This document shows positions 13,863-15,145 of a DNA stretch of 15,145 nucleotides, piece by piece. Position numbers and translations under genes: made by a program. The stretch comes from Candidatus Brocadiaceae bacterium (lineage in GTDB: Bacteria > Planctomycetota > Brocadiia > SM23-32). The notes under the pieces are model-generated. The model did no database searches. It saw only the letters and a list, made by a program, of their open reading frames with translations, and was not told the origin of the DNA. Every line of letters starts with the position of its first letter. Position 1 is the first letter of the stretch. The stretch is from NCBI GenBank assembly GCA_030615435.1, contig JAUWZH010000028.1, positions 1 through 15,145 on the forward strand. Direction: 5' to 3'.

Positions 13863-15035
13863 ATGGAGCATTTCAAGGCGCAAAGCGTGCCAGCCAGGAT
13901 TCTTTACGTGAGCGCAACCGGCGTGCTCGGAGGGGCCGAGCGCAGCCTCCTCGTGCTCCTTCGGGCAATGGACAGGAGGCGCTTCGAGCCGGTGGTCGCG
14001 GTGCCGCATGGCGGCCCGCTCGTCGGGGAGCTGGAGGCGCTGGGGGTTGAAGTGTTCTACATCCCCGCCATGCGGTTCCGCAGGACCGCGGGGCCGAGCG
14101 AGCTGGCTCGCACGGGATGGGAGTGGGGATCTGCGACGCTGAGCCTCGCGCGGCAGGCGAGGCGACGCGGCGTTGACCTCATTCATTCAAACAACACGGC
14201 CGCGCATCTGAGCGGCGCTCCTGCGGCGCGCATCGCGCACGTGCCGGCGGTCTGGCATGTCAGGGACCTGCACCTGCTGCCCGCCCTCGGCCCCTTGCTC
14301 GGCTGCCTCACGCAGGGGGCGGTTTTCGTCAGCCACGCGGTGCGCCGCACCGTCCGACTGCGGGACAATCCCGGCCTGGTTCGGCGCACGATCCCCAATG
14401 CCATAGACGCCGACGCTTTCGACAGGGCGGCCTGTCCTGGGGCCTTGCGCCGTGAGCTCGGGATTGGCTCCGAGACGCCGCTGCTCGTCATGGCGGCGCA
14501 GATGGTGCCGTGGAAAAGACACGACGTTCTTATCCGGGCGCTGAAACTCCTCAAGCAGCGGCTGCCGGGACTCACGGCGGCGATTGCCGGGGAGGACCTT
14601 TTCGGAGAGCATCCGGCCTATGCGCTCCGGCTGCGGCACCTGGTGAGCGCGCTCGGGCTGGAGGCAAGCGTCCGGTTCCTCGGCTACCGCGACGACGTGC
14701 CGACCCTGATGTCGGACTGCGACGTGGTGGTGGTCGCGAGCGAGGCCGAGCCCTTCAGCCGGGCGGCGCTCGAGGCGATGGCCCTCGGCCGCCCCGTAGT
14801 GGGCACAGCGGCCGGCGGGCTTAGTGAAGTCGTCGCGGATGGCGAGACGGGCCTGCTCGTCCCGCCCGGCGATCCCCGGGCGACGGCTGAAGCCATCGAA
14901 AGCATCCTGACCGATCCCGCCCTGCGCAGGGCGATGGGGGAGGCGGGGCGGCGCCGCGTGCGGGAACACTTCTCTCCGAGCGACCACGCCCGCCGCATCG
15001 CCCGCCTGTATGAGGACGTTCTGAGTGGGGCCTGA
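13863..15035 (+). CDS. glycosyltransferase family 4 (GT-B fold)
   Basis: A 390-residue GT-B, retaining-type family-4 glycosyltransferase, which moves a sugar from a nucleotide-sugar donor to an acceptor, commonly in cell-surface polysaccharide or glycolipid synthesis. The N-terminal half has the acceptor-side glycine loop LYVSATGVLGGAERSLL (14-30). The C-terminal half has the donor site: MVPWKRHDVLIRAL (214-227) with Lys218 and Arg219, RFLGYRDDVPTLMSDCDVVV (271-290), and the EX7E motif Glu296/Glu304 within EAEPFSRAALEAMALGRPVV. No signal peptide or membrane helix is evident, so it is cytoplasmic or membrane-peripheral. The ATG has only a weak GAGA-type ribosome site upstream. Donor and acceptor cannot be deduced, and no other polysaccharide genes are visible. 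It is divergent from the metallophosphoesterase. Confidence 0.92.
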   Translation: MEHFKAQSVPARILYVSATGVLGGAERSLLVLLRAMDRRRFEPVVAVPHGGPLVGELEALGVEVFYIPAMRFRRTAGPSELARTGWEWGSATLSLARQARRRGVDLIHSNNTAAHLSGAPAARIAHVPAVWHVRDLHLLPALGPLLGCLTQGAVFVSHAVRRTVRLRDNPGLVRRTIPNAIDADAFDRAACPGALRRELGIGSETPLLVMAAQMVPWKRHDVLIRALKLLKQRLPGLTAAIAGEDLFGEHPAYALRLRHLVSALGLEASVRFLGYRDDVPTLMSDCDVVVVASEAEPFSRAALEAMALGRPVVGTAAGGLSEVVADGETGLLVPPGDPRATAEAIESILTDPALRRAMGEAGRRRVREHFSPSDHARRIARLYEDVLSGA

Positions 15036-15124
15036 TGTGCGCAGGCAGGCCGGGGGGCTGTCGCATTCCGTAGGCTTGCTCCCGCGGCCCTTTTGCGCCT
15101 TCCCCGTGAACGAGTATCATAATG

Positions 15125-15145
15125 GGCGGCAGGTAATCTGCCGCC
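15125..15145. repeat. perfect 8-bp inverted repeat at the window edge
   Basis: GGCGGCAG-GTAAT-CTGCCGCC is a perfect 8-bp stem with a 5-base loop that ends exactly at the last base given. It lies 90 bases past the glycosyltransferase stop, so it may be that gene's intrinsic terminator if T-residues follow, or a longer element cut by the window. A loose TATCAT/CATAAT -10-like stretch sits just before it (15115-15123). Confidence 0.45.

Overview
This window reads as a chromosomal, GC-rich (roughly 60-65% by eye), gene-dense stretch of a Gram-negative-type bacterium. It carries ordinary informational and metabolic genes and shows no mobile element, CRISPR array, tRNA or rRNA. The lineage cannot be fixed from the sequence. 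An outer-membrane-type LolD ATPase, sigma-54, a long Bacillus-type SRP RNA with an Alu domain, an AcsE-like folate/corrinoid methyltransferase and a fused Nfn-type flavoprotein would fit Planctomycetota or another little-cultured deep-branching phylum better than Proteobacteria. Translation starts are often GTG or TTG behind good Shine-Dalgarno sequences, so several longest-ORF starts were moved downstream. Region 1 (1-4799, minus strand) is an information-processing cluster in the order large SRP RNA, dnaX, ybaB, recR, rpoN. The SRP RNA gene was found by its conserved Alu-domain and helix-8 motifs and a perfect 12-bp terminal helix. It lies just upstream of dnaX, a linkage known from Firmicutes and others. 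recR probably also has its own promoter. Region 2 (4800-6749, plus strand) begins with a divergent intergenic region holding a well-formed sigma-70 promoter and a hairpin at the predicted mRNA 5' end. These drive an AcsE-like methyltetrahydrofolate:corrinoid methyltransferase, followed closely by an alpha/beta-hydrolase-fold protein whose nucleophile-elbow serine appears to be replaced by arginine. Region 3 (6821-7263, minus strand) is a small two-helix membrane protein with its own promoter. Region 4 (7318-13775, minus strand) runs, in transcription order, metallophosphoesterase, lysS, lolD, branched-chain aminotransferase, and a 764-residue fusion of an NfnA/PyrK-like FAD-[2Fe-2S] module with an NfnB/GltD-like FAD-iron-sulfur module. 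lysS has its own TATAAT promoter with an 18-bp near-palindrome in the spacer. Region 5 (13863-15035, plus strand) is a family-4 glycosyltransferase, divergent from the metallophosphoesterase. The window ends inside or at the edge of a perfect 8-bp inverted repeat. I found no convincing new multi-gene system. The points most worth a second look are the long SRP RNA with compensatory changes in helix 8, the hydrolase without its usual nucleophile, the AcsE-like gene away from any visible Wood-Ljungdahl partner, lolD without a permease, and the fused electron-bifurcation-type flavoprotein.
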